In this document: positions 36,780 through 47,379 of the stretch, in pieces | Layout of the letters: each line of letters begins with the position of its first letter | How positions within the stretch are numbered: the first letter of the stretch is position 1 | Assembly: GCA_963693315.1 (NCBI GenBank) | Contig: OY856186.1 | Location: 70,640,019 to 70,704,018, forward strand | DNA: 64,000 bases | DNA from: Diogma glabrata | Lineage: Eukaryota > Arthropoda > Insecta > Diptera > Cylindrotomidae | Direction of reading: 5' to 3' | The notes under the pieces: model-generated | Told to the model about the DNA's origin: nothing | Seen by the model: only the letters and a program-made list of their open reading frames with translations | Databases searched by the model: none | Translations under genes and position numbers: made by a program

Positions 36780-37630
36780 ATATATACGTAAAGCATTATC
36801 CACGTAATGGAAAATTTGCACGAGATCCTTATCTTTTATCATTTTACACATTTACATAGCAGTGGTATATCCTCATTTAGTACCTCTATGTAATTTGTAA
36901 AGTGCACACATTCGTCGATTAATAATTTATCCAAGTTCATGAGATACATTGAAATAAGTAATCTCGCAGCAGTTGTGATATCCTTTATTGGGATATTCGT
37001 TATGTAAAGAAAACTGCAAATTAACAGCGAATTTTTATAAACTTACTGAAGTTTATAAAGTACAAGCATCTGATCTAGCAAACCAAGGTGTGTCAGATAG
37101 TCGCTTTAGCGATAATTTGTTATTAGATTCAGGTGAGAGAGTGCAGGATGTTCCATCAAGTATAAGACGAAGGGTAAGCACAATAGGTCTCTAGGTCGCA
37201 GTGCTACTCGAACTAGCTAACTAATTAAATCAGCTTCGGGCGAGACCCACCAATAAAAAAAAATTAGATGAAGAGAAAATTAGGTAAATGTTTTAGATCA
37301 GTCCAAAAACATCGATCAAACAAAAACATCACTTTACTAAGCAATTATTATTTGAACTTATTGTGAATTTATGAATTCGAATCGACAAAAATTTGAAAAA
37401 ATAAAAAAATTTGACATAATGTGAAAAACTTTTTAATTTCGCCTTGCGAAGTCAAACAAATGTTGAAATTAGCAAAAATGAATGATTTAAAAATAGTACA
37501 TCTTCATGCAAGGACGTAAAGGTAAAGTTTTTGGACGTATTTGGAGTTTGCGAATCGAGGCGCCCCGCGCCAGTCGAGATTTTCTCCCACATTAAGTCCA
37601 AAATGGCTTAAGCCAGTGCATCATATAGTA
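36780..37630. other. Intergenic stretch, no gene established
   Basis: A 68-codon frame (36988-37194) has no recognisable motif. A locally GC-rich block AATCGAGGCGCCCCGCGCCA at 37553-37572 stands out but was not matched to anything else in the window. Confidence 0.35.
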
Positions 37631-37925
37631 TTTTTTATTCGCCACAAGCAAAATATTTAAAAAAAATTGATTAATCTAAATCAAAATTAAAATTTTTATA
37701 AATTTTGAAATAAAAATATGTTGAACAAGTAACCTTTGACCAAAATATTTGTTATTTTTTTTAAACAAATTGTATAACTATGACAACAAAAAATAACAAA
37801 TATTTTAATTGGATTATGAAATTTTGAATTGAAAGTTTGCTTTGATTAAAATTTCTATTCTATTTCTAACTATGACAACAAAATATATGGTTAAAAAGTG
37901 ACACTGTAGGCATGTGGCGAATAAA
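37631..37925. repeat. Palindromic MITE-like element, ~295 bp
   Basis: Outer ends TTTTATTCGCCACAAGC and, inverted, TTTTATTCGCCACATGC. The inner arms also pair: AAAATATTTGTTATTTTTT with AAAAAATAACAAATATTTT. No clear target duplication and no ORF. Confidence 0.5.
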
Positions 37926-38309
37926 ATATAATTATAAATAATGTGCAACATAAACAAAAAATATTTGCCAATGTTAACGTAAACGCATAATAAATACCGA
38001 ATTAATAGAAGATTTATACAAATTCAATGGAGTCGTCATATTAGAGAGGTAAATGTAAAGTGAGGTTAGATAGAATGAAATCAAAAATCAATATGGGGCT
38101 GTAAATGACTTCTGTCATAATTTGAAGGTGCAAAAAACTATAACAAATTCTGACGTTTCGTTATGGTGAATATTAATTTCGAGAGACAAAATTATGACAA
38201 TTAATAACTGGCATCTGGCCATTTTTAATAGAAGAGGGGAGGATAATACACTATTTTTTCGGTAAACGTTTAAATTTTTTATAAATATGTGATGAGATTT
38301 TTTCAAAAC

Positions 38310-38530
38310 TGCATGCTACTTTACTGCCACTGTAAAAATATGGAAAGGAAATGGCGACACTTTGCTGTCGTCACTGTAAAAATATGAAAGTTACTTTACT
38401 GCCACCGTTAAAAATAAAATAAAAATATGGCGTTGCTTTACAGCCGCTTTGATTAAATGTCAAAAAAGTAAGACTTTAACCTTCTTCTAAGCGGCATCAA
38501 AGTTAAATTTTACAGCCGTTTGCCGAAAGA
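38310..38530. repeat. Repeat family D, copy 2
   Basis: Same order of blocks as 21300-21470. CTTTACTGCC.C.GTAAAAATATG occurs twice here, then ATGGCGTTGCTTTACAGCCG and AGTTAAATTTTACAGCCG. Non-coding. Confidence 0.6.
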
Positions 38531-38534
38531 ATTC

Positions 38535-40500
38535 TGTCACATAATAAAATTTGAAATAGGCCCATATTTTTAAGAAAAACTTGCACGAATAAAATTAAAA
38601 TTGCCAATCATCCAGTTAGTAGCGTTTTCCTTGATCATTTGACGCAGTCTTCTTCAACAAGTGAATCCAATATATTGAGTTAATTGGAGTCTTCCTGTAA
38701 GCAATACCATATCATTCGTTTTTTAATTAAAACTAGATACGTCGTTTTTCAAAAATTTTTTTTCAAATAAATATTATGTATATAGTTTTAGTTATATTTG
38801 TATCGGGTATAATTATTCAAAAACAGCAACTCGGGATTCTTAATTATGAAAAATTATTATGAAACTTAGATTTGTTTTAAAAATACAATTGAAGTAAATT
38901 GAGCGTGAGGATGTATACGTTATTTGTAATTTTTACAAGGTTGTAGAGCTTTACTAGTATGCTTTCTGGAAACTTCCTATTTTGTCCGAAGCACTGACTT
39001 TTTCTTTTACTACAACTGTGCCTTAAGATTCTATCCATCCGGGATCCATCCGCACTGACTTTTTTATTTCATCGGTAAAGAGATAAATTTTAGTCGACCA
39101 GTTAAGCATCGATCGATTGACAATGAAAAAGATTTAAACAATTGGGTAGAATGCATTCGATCGCTACAACATCAAAAACTTAAGAACTTTATTACTAGTC
39201 GTCTGTAATTCTTTTAGCATCCGAAATCTTTTCCGAATCACAACCCTTCCCGAAAAATTTTTCAATACAGTATACAAAAATCCGTATTCCTTACAAAAAC
39301 ACAAACAAATGAGGAGACACCATGAAATTAACTAGACAGTAATTAACGTGTGTATCAATCGCCAAAACAAGAGAAACAATTACGATTCTTAACGGTTTGT
39401 CCATTTTAAATTAAACGACCAAATAATACGAAAGAGATACAAGCATATTATCGTATGTATTTTTTAGTAACAAAAAACTACATAAATTTCATTAAATTCT
39501 ATCACGTTGCAAATATATTTAATTTAATTTTCTTCAGTTTATTTGAGTTTGTTAAGATTTTTTATTTTATTTCTTATTTTTTCTTAAGTAAGTTTTTGTT
39601 GATGGTAATATTTTTTCATCTTTAAAAGAAAACAAGAACTTTTGAAACATACGAAAGGATTTGTGTTCCTTATGTATTTTCTTCATTCGTTCATTAGTTG
39701 TTGTTGATTTTCTTTTTTGTTATCCAAAATTAAAAAATTAATTATTAATTTTTCTATTTCCAAGAAAACTAAGATAAGAGAAAAAAAATGAATAGGAAAA
39801 AAAAAACAGAAACGAAAAGAAGAAAGAAATATTTATAAATATAACGATAAAATAAAAACACGCGACTGATAACTAAATTGAATGATAAAAGAGCTGCCTC
39901 CTCGACACTCCTGTCTTAAGGATATAAATACTTTTTCTTTTTCTTTTGGTTGTTCTCGTCGAAATTAGACGTTATTATCTATATAATAGATATTACTATA
40001 TAGTATATAGATGTTATTAATATTTCAAGAATTTATTTATTCTGTTTTACTTTATCCGAAATTTAATTAATTTTTTTATTTTTATTTTTTTATTACTCCA
40101 GTTCTTAGAAAATTCCTAATGATAATACTAATGTAGAATAGAATTAAGAGATATAACAAAAAATATTAATTCATTTTAATATAACAAGTTGATGAATCGA
40201 GACCGTGGGAATATTGATTTGTTTTTCATCATGAAAAGTTTTTTGTAAAAAATTTAAAGAGAGGTGATAAGGGTAGCTGATACGATTCAAAGTTGTAAAA
40301 CACGAAACTTTATTCTAGACTTTTACTGTTTATCTGGTTCGTAAAACCTAATATTTTCTCTTTTCTAAAATCAATTAAACATACTAATTACTAGCTTTTA
40401 GGTAGATTTCGTATACTTATCTACATATTCTAATGTACAACAACTCGGCATTTAAGTTTGATTTTTTTGTTTGTTTAAGCTTACTCGTATTTAACTCATT
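38535..40500. other. Long AT-rich stretch, no gene seen
   Basis: No open frame of note and no transposon ends. On the minus strand it could be 3' untranslated and downstream sequence of the candidate exon at 40504-40576, but that is unproven. TATA/ATAGATAT-rich patch at 39980-40010. Confidence 0.4.
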
Positions 40501-40503
40501 CGT

Positions 40504-40576
40504 TCAACAGCATACTGCCACATCTGGTGTTTGCCTTAAATGCTCGATACGCTTCATTTTTGGTGACCATCGGTAA
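40504..40576 (-). CDS. Candidate terminal coding exon, unknown gene
   Basis: A minus-strand acceptor AAATTTCAG|TTACCG is followed by an open frame in phase 1. After the first split codon it reads YRWSPKMKRIEHLRQTPDVA and then V-C-C and a TGA stop. The composition looks protein-like, with basic and hydrophobic residues well mixed, and is unlike the surrounding low-complexity DNA. Codons upstream of the acceptor are not coding-like. No family was recognised and no partner exon was found to the right, where 6 kb of repeats begin. It is short enough to be chance. Confidence 0.25.
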
Positions 40577-40710
40577 CTGAAATTTATTTCATACTAAGTA
40601 GACTAGCAAATGGGGCTAATCAGTGGTGTAATGCTTTGCCAAACACTTAGGACCTTGACTGGATGGACCGCATTTTACCGACCCTAATAATTACGCAACC
40701 AACACAAGAA

Positions 40711-42400
40711 ATATGGACGGGCTGAAATCTCACAGCTCTGAGATATCAAGACTTCGGTCTGGGTTACGGATTTTGATTTAGTTTTCGGCAAAAAACTTTT
40801 ATGATGACATGGTTTTTAGTTTTGGGCGGCGATGTATATCAAACATAACTCTTTGTTAAAGTACAAGTATTTTTTTTAATCTCTGTTTAGAAATTTATTA
40901 CAAAACTAACACGACTCATTAATACGATGCCGGAAAATTATAACAGATCATAAATTGACATAATTTAGTGCAAAGATGATACACTCAGCAAACTACTCAA
41001 AAACCTCTCCATTTAGCGTTTCGAGAAAATATTACAAAATCACAAATTCATATTTCTTTCAAAATTCCAAAAATATTGTAAAAATTAAATAAAATCAACT
41101 TTTTCAAAATTCCAAAAATATAAATTAGAATAAGGTCAAATATTTAAACTTTTTCTAGATTCTATTAAAATTCCAAAAATTCTTAAAAATTCAAAAATTG
41201 AAACTTTTTTCAAAATTCTAAAAATATATATAAAATTAAAAATTTTTTTTCAAAATTTCAAAAATATTCCAAAAATTGGAATAAAATCAAATATTAAAAC
41301 TTTTTCTAAATTCTAATAATATTCCAAAAATTCTTATAATTTCAAAAATTCAAACTTTTTCCAAAACTCTAAAAATATTGCAAAAATTCTTACAATATCA
41401 AAAATTGAAACTTTTTCCAAAATTATAAAAATTATAATAAAATCAAAAATTAAAAATTTTTCAAAATTCTAAAAATATTCCAAAAATTCTTACAAAATCA
41501 AAAATTGAAACTTTTTTCAAAATTCCAAAAATTATAACAAAATCAAAAATTTAAAATTTTTCAAAATTCCAAATATATTCCAAAAATTCTTACAAAATCA
41601 AAAATAAAACTTTTTCCATAATTCTAAAAATATTGCAAAAATTATTACAAAATCAAAAATACAAACTTTTTTCAAAATTCCAAAAATATTTCAAAAACTA
41701 TAACAAATTCAAAAATTTCCATGTCCAATTTCATTTTCAATTACATTTACGTTATAAAAAAAACAGCTACATTTTTTCCCCAAAAAATTGTAGAAATCAA
41801 TGAAATCATTTTTTGACAAACTTATAATGCCATAATTCTCTGTAATAATAATATATTTTCATGTCAAACAAATAATTAATTTTATTTTTTTCCAAAAAAT
41901 TGGGTAAAAAAATAAATAAAAATCTTTCTTTTGACACACTTGACAACATTTTTTTGACAAACTTATAATGCAATAATCTAGATTTTGGTCTCACATACCA
42001 ATCCCGACCATCAAAATTTCTACAAATTTAATGTTCCTACTCGTAATCACTTAAAATGAACGTTTTTTAAGCAAAAAATATGCATAATTTCCTTGTTTGA
42101 CACGCTTGACGATTTTTTTGACATACTTCCAGTACAGTTATCGAACACATCGCCCTTTCGGCTCTTTCTATTGAGTTAACCTATTTTTAGAAAAGAAAAT
42201 TTTTAAAATCCGTTCAGCGGTTTTCTAGATTTCGTCGGTTGTGACGGCCGGCCTGCAGACAGACATAAATTTTTTTTGCTTTTTCAGAATCCGTAGGTCC
42301 TAAAACATCGAGAAATGCCAAAAAAAGTGCGGGTAAGAATTTTACTTTGAGCTCATGAATGTAATACTTGGGTCTTTCAGACCGAAGTAATACAAAAAAT
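40711..42400 (+). repeat. Repeat family A, complete copy with short minisatellite
   Basis: Starts ATATGGACGGGCTGAAAT and GACTTCGGTCTGGGTT, then the block GGCGGCGATGTATATCAAAC, an AT-rich minisatellite (41010-41710), the block TCTCACATACCAATCCCGAC, GTTGTGACGGCCGGCCTG, and an end GTCTTTCAGACCGAAGTAA. CTTCGGTCTG near the left end and CAGACCGAAG at the right end are inverse. No ORF. The next copy begins about 40 bp after its end. Confidence 0.8.
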
Positions 42401-42749
42401 TTAAAAACACAACTTTTTGAAAACAAACTAAATGGTGAAATATGGAGGGGCTGAAATCTCACAGCTCTGAGATATCAAGACTTCGGTCTGGGTTAAGGAT
42501 TTTGATATAGTTTTCAGCAGAAAACATTTATGAGGACATGGTTTTTAGTTTTGGGCAGCGATGTATATCAAACATAACTCTTTGTTAAAGTACAAGTATT
42601 TTTTTATCTCTGTTTAGAAATTTATTACAAAACTAACACGAAACATCAATACGTTGCCGGAAAATTATAACAGATCATAAATTAACATAATTAAGTGAAA
42701 AGATGATACACTCAGCAAACTACTCAAAAACCTCTCTATTTAGCGTTGC

Positions 42750-45530
42750 GAAAAATATTACAAAATCACAAATTCAAATTTCTTTCAAAATTCAAAAAAT
42801 ATTGTAAAAATTAAATAAAATCAACTTTTTTCGAAATTCCAAAAATATTCCAAAAATTCTTAAAAATTCAACTTTTTCCAAAATTCTAAGAAAATAGCAA
42901 AAATTATTACAAAATCAAAAATTGAAACTTTTTTCAAAATTCAATCCAATTCAATGGTCAAATATTTAAACTTTTTCTAAATTCCAATAATGTTCCAAAA
43001 ATTCTTAAAAATTCAACTTTTTCCAAAATTCTAAAAAATAGCAAAAATTATTACAAAATCAAAAATTGAAACTTTGTTCAAAATTCTAAAAATATATATA
43101 AAATTCCAAAATTCTATTTTTTCAAAATTCTAAAAATATTTCAAAAATTATAACAAAATCAAAAATTGAAACTTTTTCAAAATTCCAAAAATATTCCAAA
43201 AATTAGAATAAAATCAAATATTTAAACTTTTTCTACATTCCAATAATATTCCAAAAATTCTTAAAAATTCAAACTTTTACCAAAATTCTAAAAATATTGC
43301 AAAAATTATTACAAAATCAAAAATTGAAACTTTTTTCAAAATTCTAAAAATATATATAAAATTCCAAAATTCTATTTTTTCAAAATTCTAAAAATATTTC
43401 AAAAATTATAACAAAATCAAAAATTGAAACTTTGTTCAAAATTCTAAAAATATATATAAAATTCCAAAATTCTATTTTTTTAAAATTCTAAAAATATTTC
43501 AAAAATTATAACAAAATCAAAAATTGAAACTTTTTTCAAAATTCTAAAAATATTCCAAAAATTAGAATAAAATCAAATATTTAAACTTTTTCTACATTCC
43601 AATAATATTCCAAAAATTCTTAAAAATTCAAACTTTTACCAAAATTCTAAAAATATTGCAAAAATTATTACAAAATCAAAAACTGAAACTTTTTTCAAAA
43701 TTCTAAAAATATATATAAAATTCCAAAATTCTATTTTTTTATAATTCTAAAAATATTTCAAAAATTATAACAAAATCAAAAATTGAAACTTTTTCCAAAA
43801 TTCCAAAAATATTCCAAAAATTAGAATAAAATCAAATATTTAAACTTTTTCTACATTCCAATAATATTCCAAAACTTCTTAAAAATTCAAACTTTTACCA
43901 AAATTCTAAAAATATTGCAAAAATTATTACAAAATCAAAAATTGAAACTTTTTTCAAAATTCAATTCAATTCAATATAAGGTCAAATATTAAAATTTTTT
44001 CTAAATTACAATAATATTCCAAAAATTCTTAAAAATTCAACTTTTTCCAAAATTCTAAAAATATAGCAAAAATTATTACAAAATCAAAAATTGAAACTTT
44101 TTTCAAAATTCTAAAAATATATATAAAATTCCAAAATTCTATTTTTTCAAAATTCTAAAAATATTTCAAAAATTATAACAAAATCAAAAGTTGAAACTTT
44201 TTTCAAAATTCCAAAAATATTCCAAAAATTAGAATAAAATCAAATATTTAAACTTTTTCTAAATTCCAATAATATTCCAAAAATTCTTAAAAATTCAAAC
44301 TTTTACCAAAATTATAAAAATATTGCAAAAATTATTACAAAATCAAAAATTGAAACTTTTTTCAAAATTCAATTCAATTCAATATAAGGTCAAATATCAA
44401 AACTTTTTCTAAATTATATTATTCCAAAAATTCTTAAAAATTCAACTTTTTCCAAAATTCTAAAAAAATAGCAAAAATTATTACAAAATCAAAAATTGAA
44501 ACATTTTTCAAAATTCAATTCAATTCAATATAAGGTCAAATATTTAAACTTTTTCTAAATTCCAATAATATTCCAAAAATTCTTAGAAATTCAACTTTTT
44601 CCAAAATTCTAAAAAAATAGCAAAAATTATTACAAAATCAAAAATTGAAACTTTGTTCAAAATTCTAAAAATATATATAAAATTCCAAAATTCTATTTTT
44701 TTAAAATTCTAAAAATATTTCAAAAATTATAACAAAATCAAAAATTGAAACTTTTTTCAAAATTATAAAAATATTCCAAAAATTAGAATAAAATCAAATA
44801 TTTAAACTTTTTCTACATTCCAATAATATTCCAAAAATTCTTAAAAATTCAAACTTTTACCAAAATTCTAAAAAAATAGCAAAAATTATTACAAAATCAA
44901 AAATTGAAACTTTTTTCAAAACTCTAAAAATATATATAAAATTCCAAAATTCTATTTTTTTATAATTCTAAAAATATTTCAAAAATTATAACAAAATCAA
45001 AAATTGAAACTTTTTCCAAAATTCCAAAAATATTCCAAAAATTAGAATAAAATCAAATATTTAAACTTTTTCTACATTCCAATAATATTCCAAAACTTCT
45101 TAAAAATTCAAACTTTTACCAAAATTCTAAAAATATTGCAAAAATTATTACAAAATCAAAAATTGAAACTTTTTTCAAAATTCAATTCAATTCAATATAA
45201 GGTCAAATATTAAAATTTTTTCTAAATTACAATAATATTCCAAAAATTCTTAAAAATTCAACTTTTTCCAAAATTCTAAAAAAATAGCAAAAATTATTAC
45301 AAAATCAAAAATTGAAACTTTTTTCAAAATTCAAAATATTATAATAAAATCAAAAATTTAAAATTTTTCAAAATTCTAAAAATATTCCAAAAATTCTTAC
45401 AAAATCAAAAATTAAAACTTTTTCCATAATTCTAAAAATATTGCAAAAATTATTACAAAATCAAAAATACAAACTTTTTTCAAAATTCCAAAAATATTTC
45501 AAAAACTATAACAAATTCAAAAATTTCCAT
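42750..45530. repeat. AT-rich minisatellite with higher-order structure
   Basis: Hundreds of near-repeats of a TTC.AAAATTC.AAAAATATT.C/AAAAATTA-type unit of roughly 50-60 bp. The marker AATTAGAATAAAATC recurs at 43200, 43560, 43819, 44227, 44781 and 45040. A rare variant, CCAAAACTTCTT, occurs at 43869 and 45090 within otherwise matching segments, giving a higher-order period of about 1221 bp. No coding content. Confidence 0.85.
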
Positions 45531-45754
45531 GTCCAATTTCATGTAATTGACATTTACGTCATAAAAACAGCTGAATTTTTTTTTCCAAAAAATTGGGTAA
45601 AAAATAAATGAAATCATTTTTTGACACACTTGACATTATTTTTTTGACAAACTTATGATGCCACAATTCTCTATAATAATAATAAAATTTCATGTCATAC
45701 AAATTATTAATTTTATTTTTTTCCAAAAAATTGGGTAAAAAAGCAAATAAAAAT

Positions 45755-46450
45755 GTGTCTGCCTAAGGATTCGAGCCGGGCACTGACGAGGGTAGTCTCG
45801 AATCCGATCCGAAACACGAAAAATCTGAATTGGAGTTTTTTTCTGAAAAAACTTCAAAACCATACCTTTGAATTGAAAAAATTCCAATTACTTCTTTACT
45901 TACTTGAGTTTAATTGATCTCAAAAATCTAAAATAAAATTTAAATTCCCTAAATGTAGCCTAATGTTAATACATATAGAACTACAAATTGACCAAGTGTC
46001 AGCCATTGATTTCACATTGATTGGAAACAATCAATAATGACTATACAAACGTGACTTAGGATGTTAATTTGAATAGAAATGTTCCTCATTCTATGAATTC
46101 ACACAAAGTATTGTCTAGAAATTTAATGCAAAAATCCCATATAATGTAAAAACATTTCCATAATATGGAGTCTAATGACAGTGGAAAAATTCAACTTAAG
46201 TAAAATAAATAAGTGATGAAGAAGTTTCAACTTTGAAATTGTCATCGCCTCAACGGCGTAATCGATAGCGTGTCTGCCTAAGGATTCGAGCCGGGCACTG
46301 ACGAGGGTAGGTTCGAATCCGATCCGAAACACGAAAAATCTGAATTGGAGTTTTTTTTCTGAAAAAACTTCAAAACCATACCTTTGAATTGAAAAAATTC
46401 CAATTACTTCTTTACTTACTTGAGTTTAATTGATCTCAAAAATCTAAAGT
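45755..46450 (+). mobile_element. tRNA-derived SINE-like repeat, permuted 1.36-mer, copy 2
   Basis: 696 bp flanked by a perfect 10-bp duplication AAATAAAAAT (45745-45754 and 46451-46460). It begins inside a tRNA-like head at TGTCTGCCTAAGGATTCGAG. It runs through a ~430-bp body, then a complete second head 515 bp after the first, then about 110 bp of the body again, and stops. The two heads are nearly identical. An unoccupied copy of the target stands at 41914-41923. Confidence 0.8.
46246..46326 (+). other. tRNA-like head with internal Pol III boxes
   Basis: GGCGTAATCGATAGCGTGTC resembles a tRNA D-arm with the A box, and GGTTCGAATCC is a perfect B box, about 50 nt apart. It is not a functional tRNA: acceptor stem pairing and anticodon loop are not evident. 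It is the likely internal promoter of the SINE-like repeat. Confidence 0.65.
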
Positions 46451-47379
46451 AAATAAAAATCTTTCTTTTGACACACTTGACAACATTTTTTTGACAAACT
46501 TATAATGCCATAATTCTAATAATAATAATAATAAAATTTCATTTCAAACAAATAATTAATTTTATTTATTTTCAAAAAATTGGGTAAAAAAATAAATAAA
46601 AATCTTTCTTTTGACACACTTGACAAAATTTTTTGAACAAACTTATAATGCGATAATCTAGTTTTTGATCTCACATACCAATCCCGACCATCCAGATTTC
46701 TCCACATTCTTTGTTCCTACTCATTATCACTTAATATGAACGTTTTTTAAGCCAAAAATATGCATAATTTCCTTGTTTTGACACACTTGACGATTTTTTG
46801 ACACACTTCCGGAACAGTTATCGCGCATATCGTCCTTTCGGCTCTTACCATTGAGTGTACCTATTTTTAGAATTCAAAACTTTTCAAAACCCTTTAGCCG
46901 TTTTCTAGATTTCGTCGGTTGTGACGGCCGGACGGACAAACATTTTTTTTTTCGGCCGGCAGACATACATTTTTTTTTTGCTTTTTTAGAATCAGTAGGT
47001 CCTAAAACGCCGAAAAATGCAAAAAAAAGTGGGGGTAAGAATTTCACTTTTAGCTCATGAATGTAATACTTAGGTCTTTCAGACCGAAGTAACAATAAAC
47101 TTTTTGTTATTGTATGTTAATTATATTTTCTTTGAAATTTTAAGCAAAAACTCCAACTCGGATGGGGTTGGAACCGAAATTCTAACGCGTGAAATGGGTA
47201 ATACAGATTGTATGGATTTTATTGTAATTGTTGAAATTTTTAAAGAATGGAAAAAATAATTCAAAAATTGCATTATTTTGTTCAGTTTTATTAAGTGTTT
47301 TGTTCTAAAATTTTTAGAAACGTGTACAAACTAGTTAAACAAAATTGATTTTTAAATTTGAGACAGGAAAAGGAACAAG

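Larger units (their letters stand above)
42440..47096 (+). repeat. Repeat family A, expanded copy
   Basis: Same end blocks as the copy at 40711-42400 (ATATGGAGGGGCTGAAAT at the start, GTCTTTCAGACCGAAGTAA at the end). It is longer because the internal minisatellite has grown to about 2.8 kb and a tRNA-derived repeat has inserted at 45755-46450. The region CACACTTGAC...AACTTAT.ATGCC is also duplicated (about 45625 and 46470). Confidence 0.8.

Noticed and set aside
42750..45530. CRISPR-like array
   Set aside because: Repeats are degenerate and contiguous without unique spacers, and the genome is eukaryotic; it is a minisatellite.
46246..46326. Functional tRNA gene
   Set aside because: A and B boxes are present but no acceptor-stem pairing or anticodon arm; it is repeated with the SINE-like unit.
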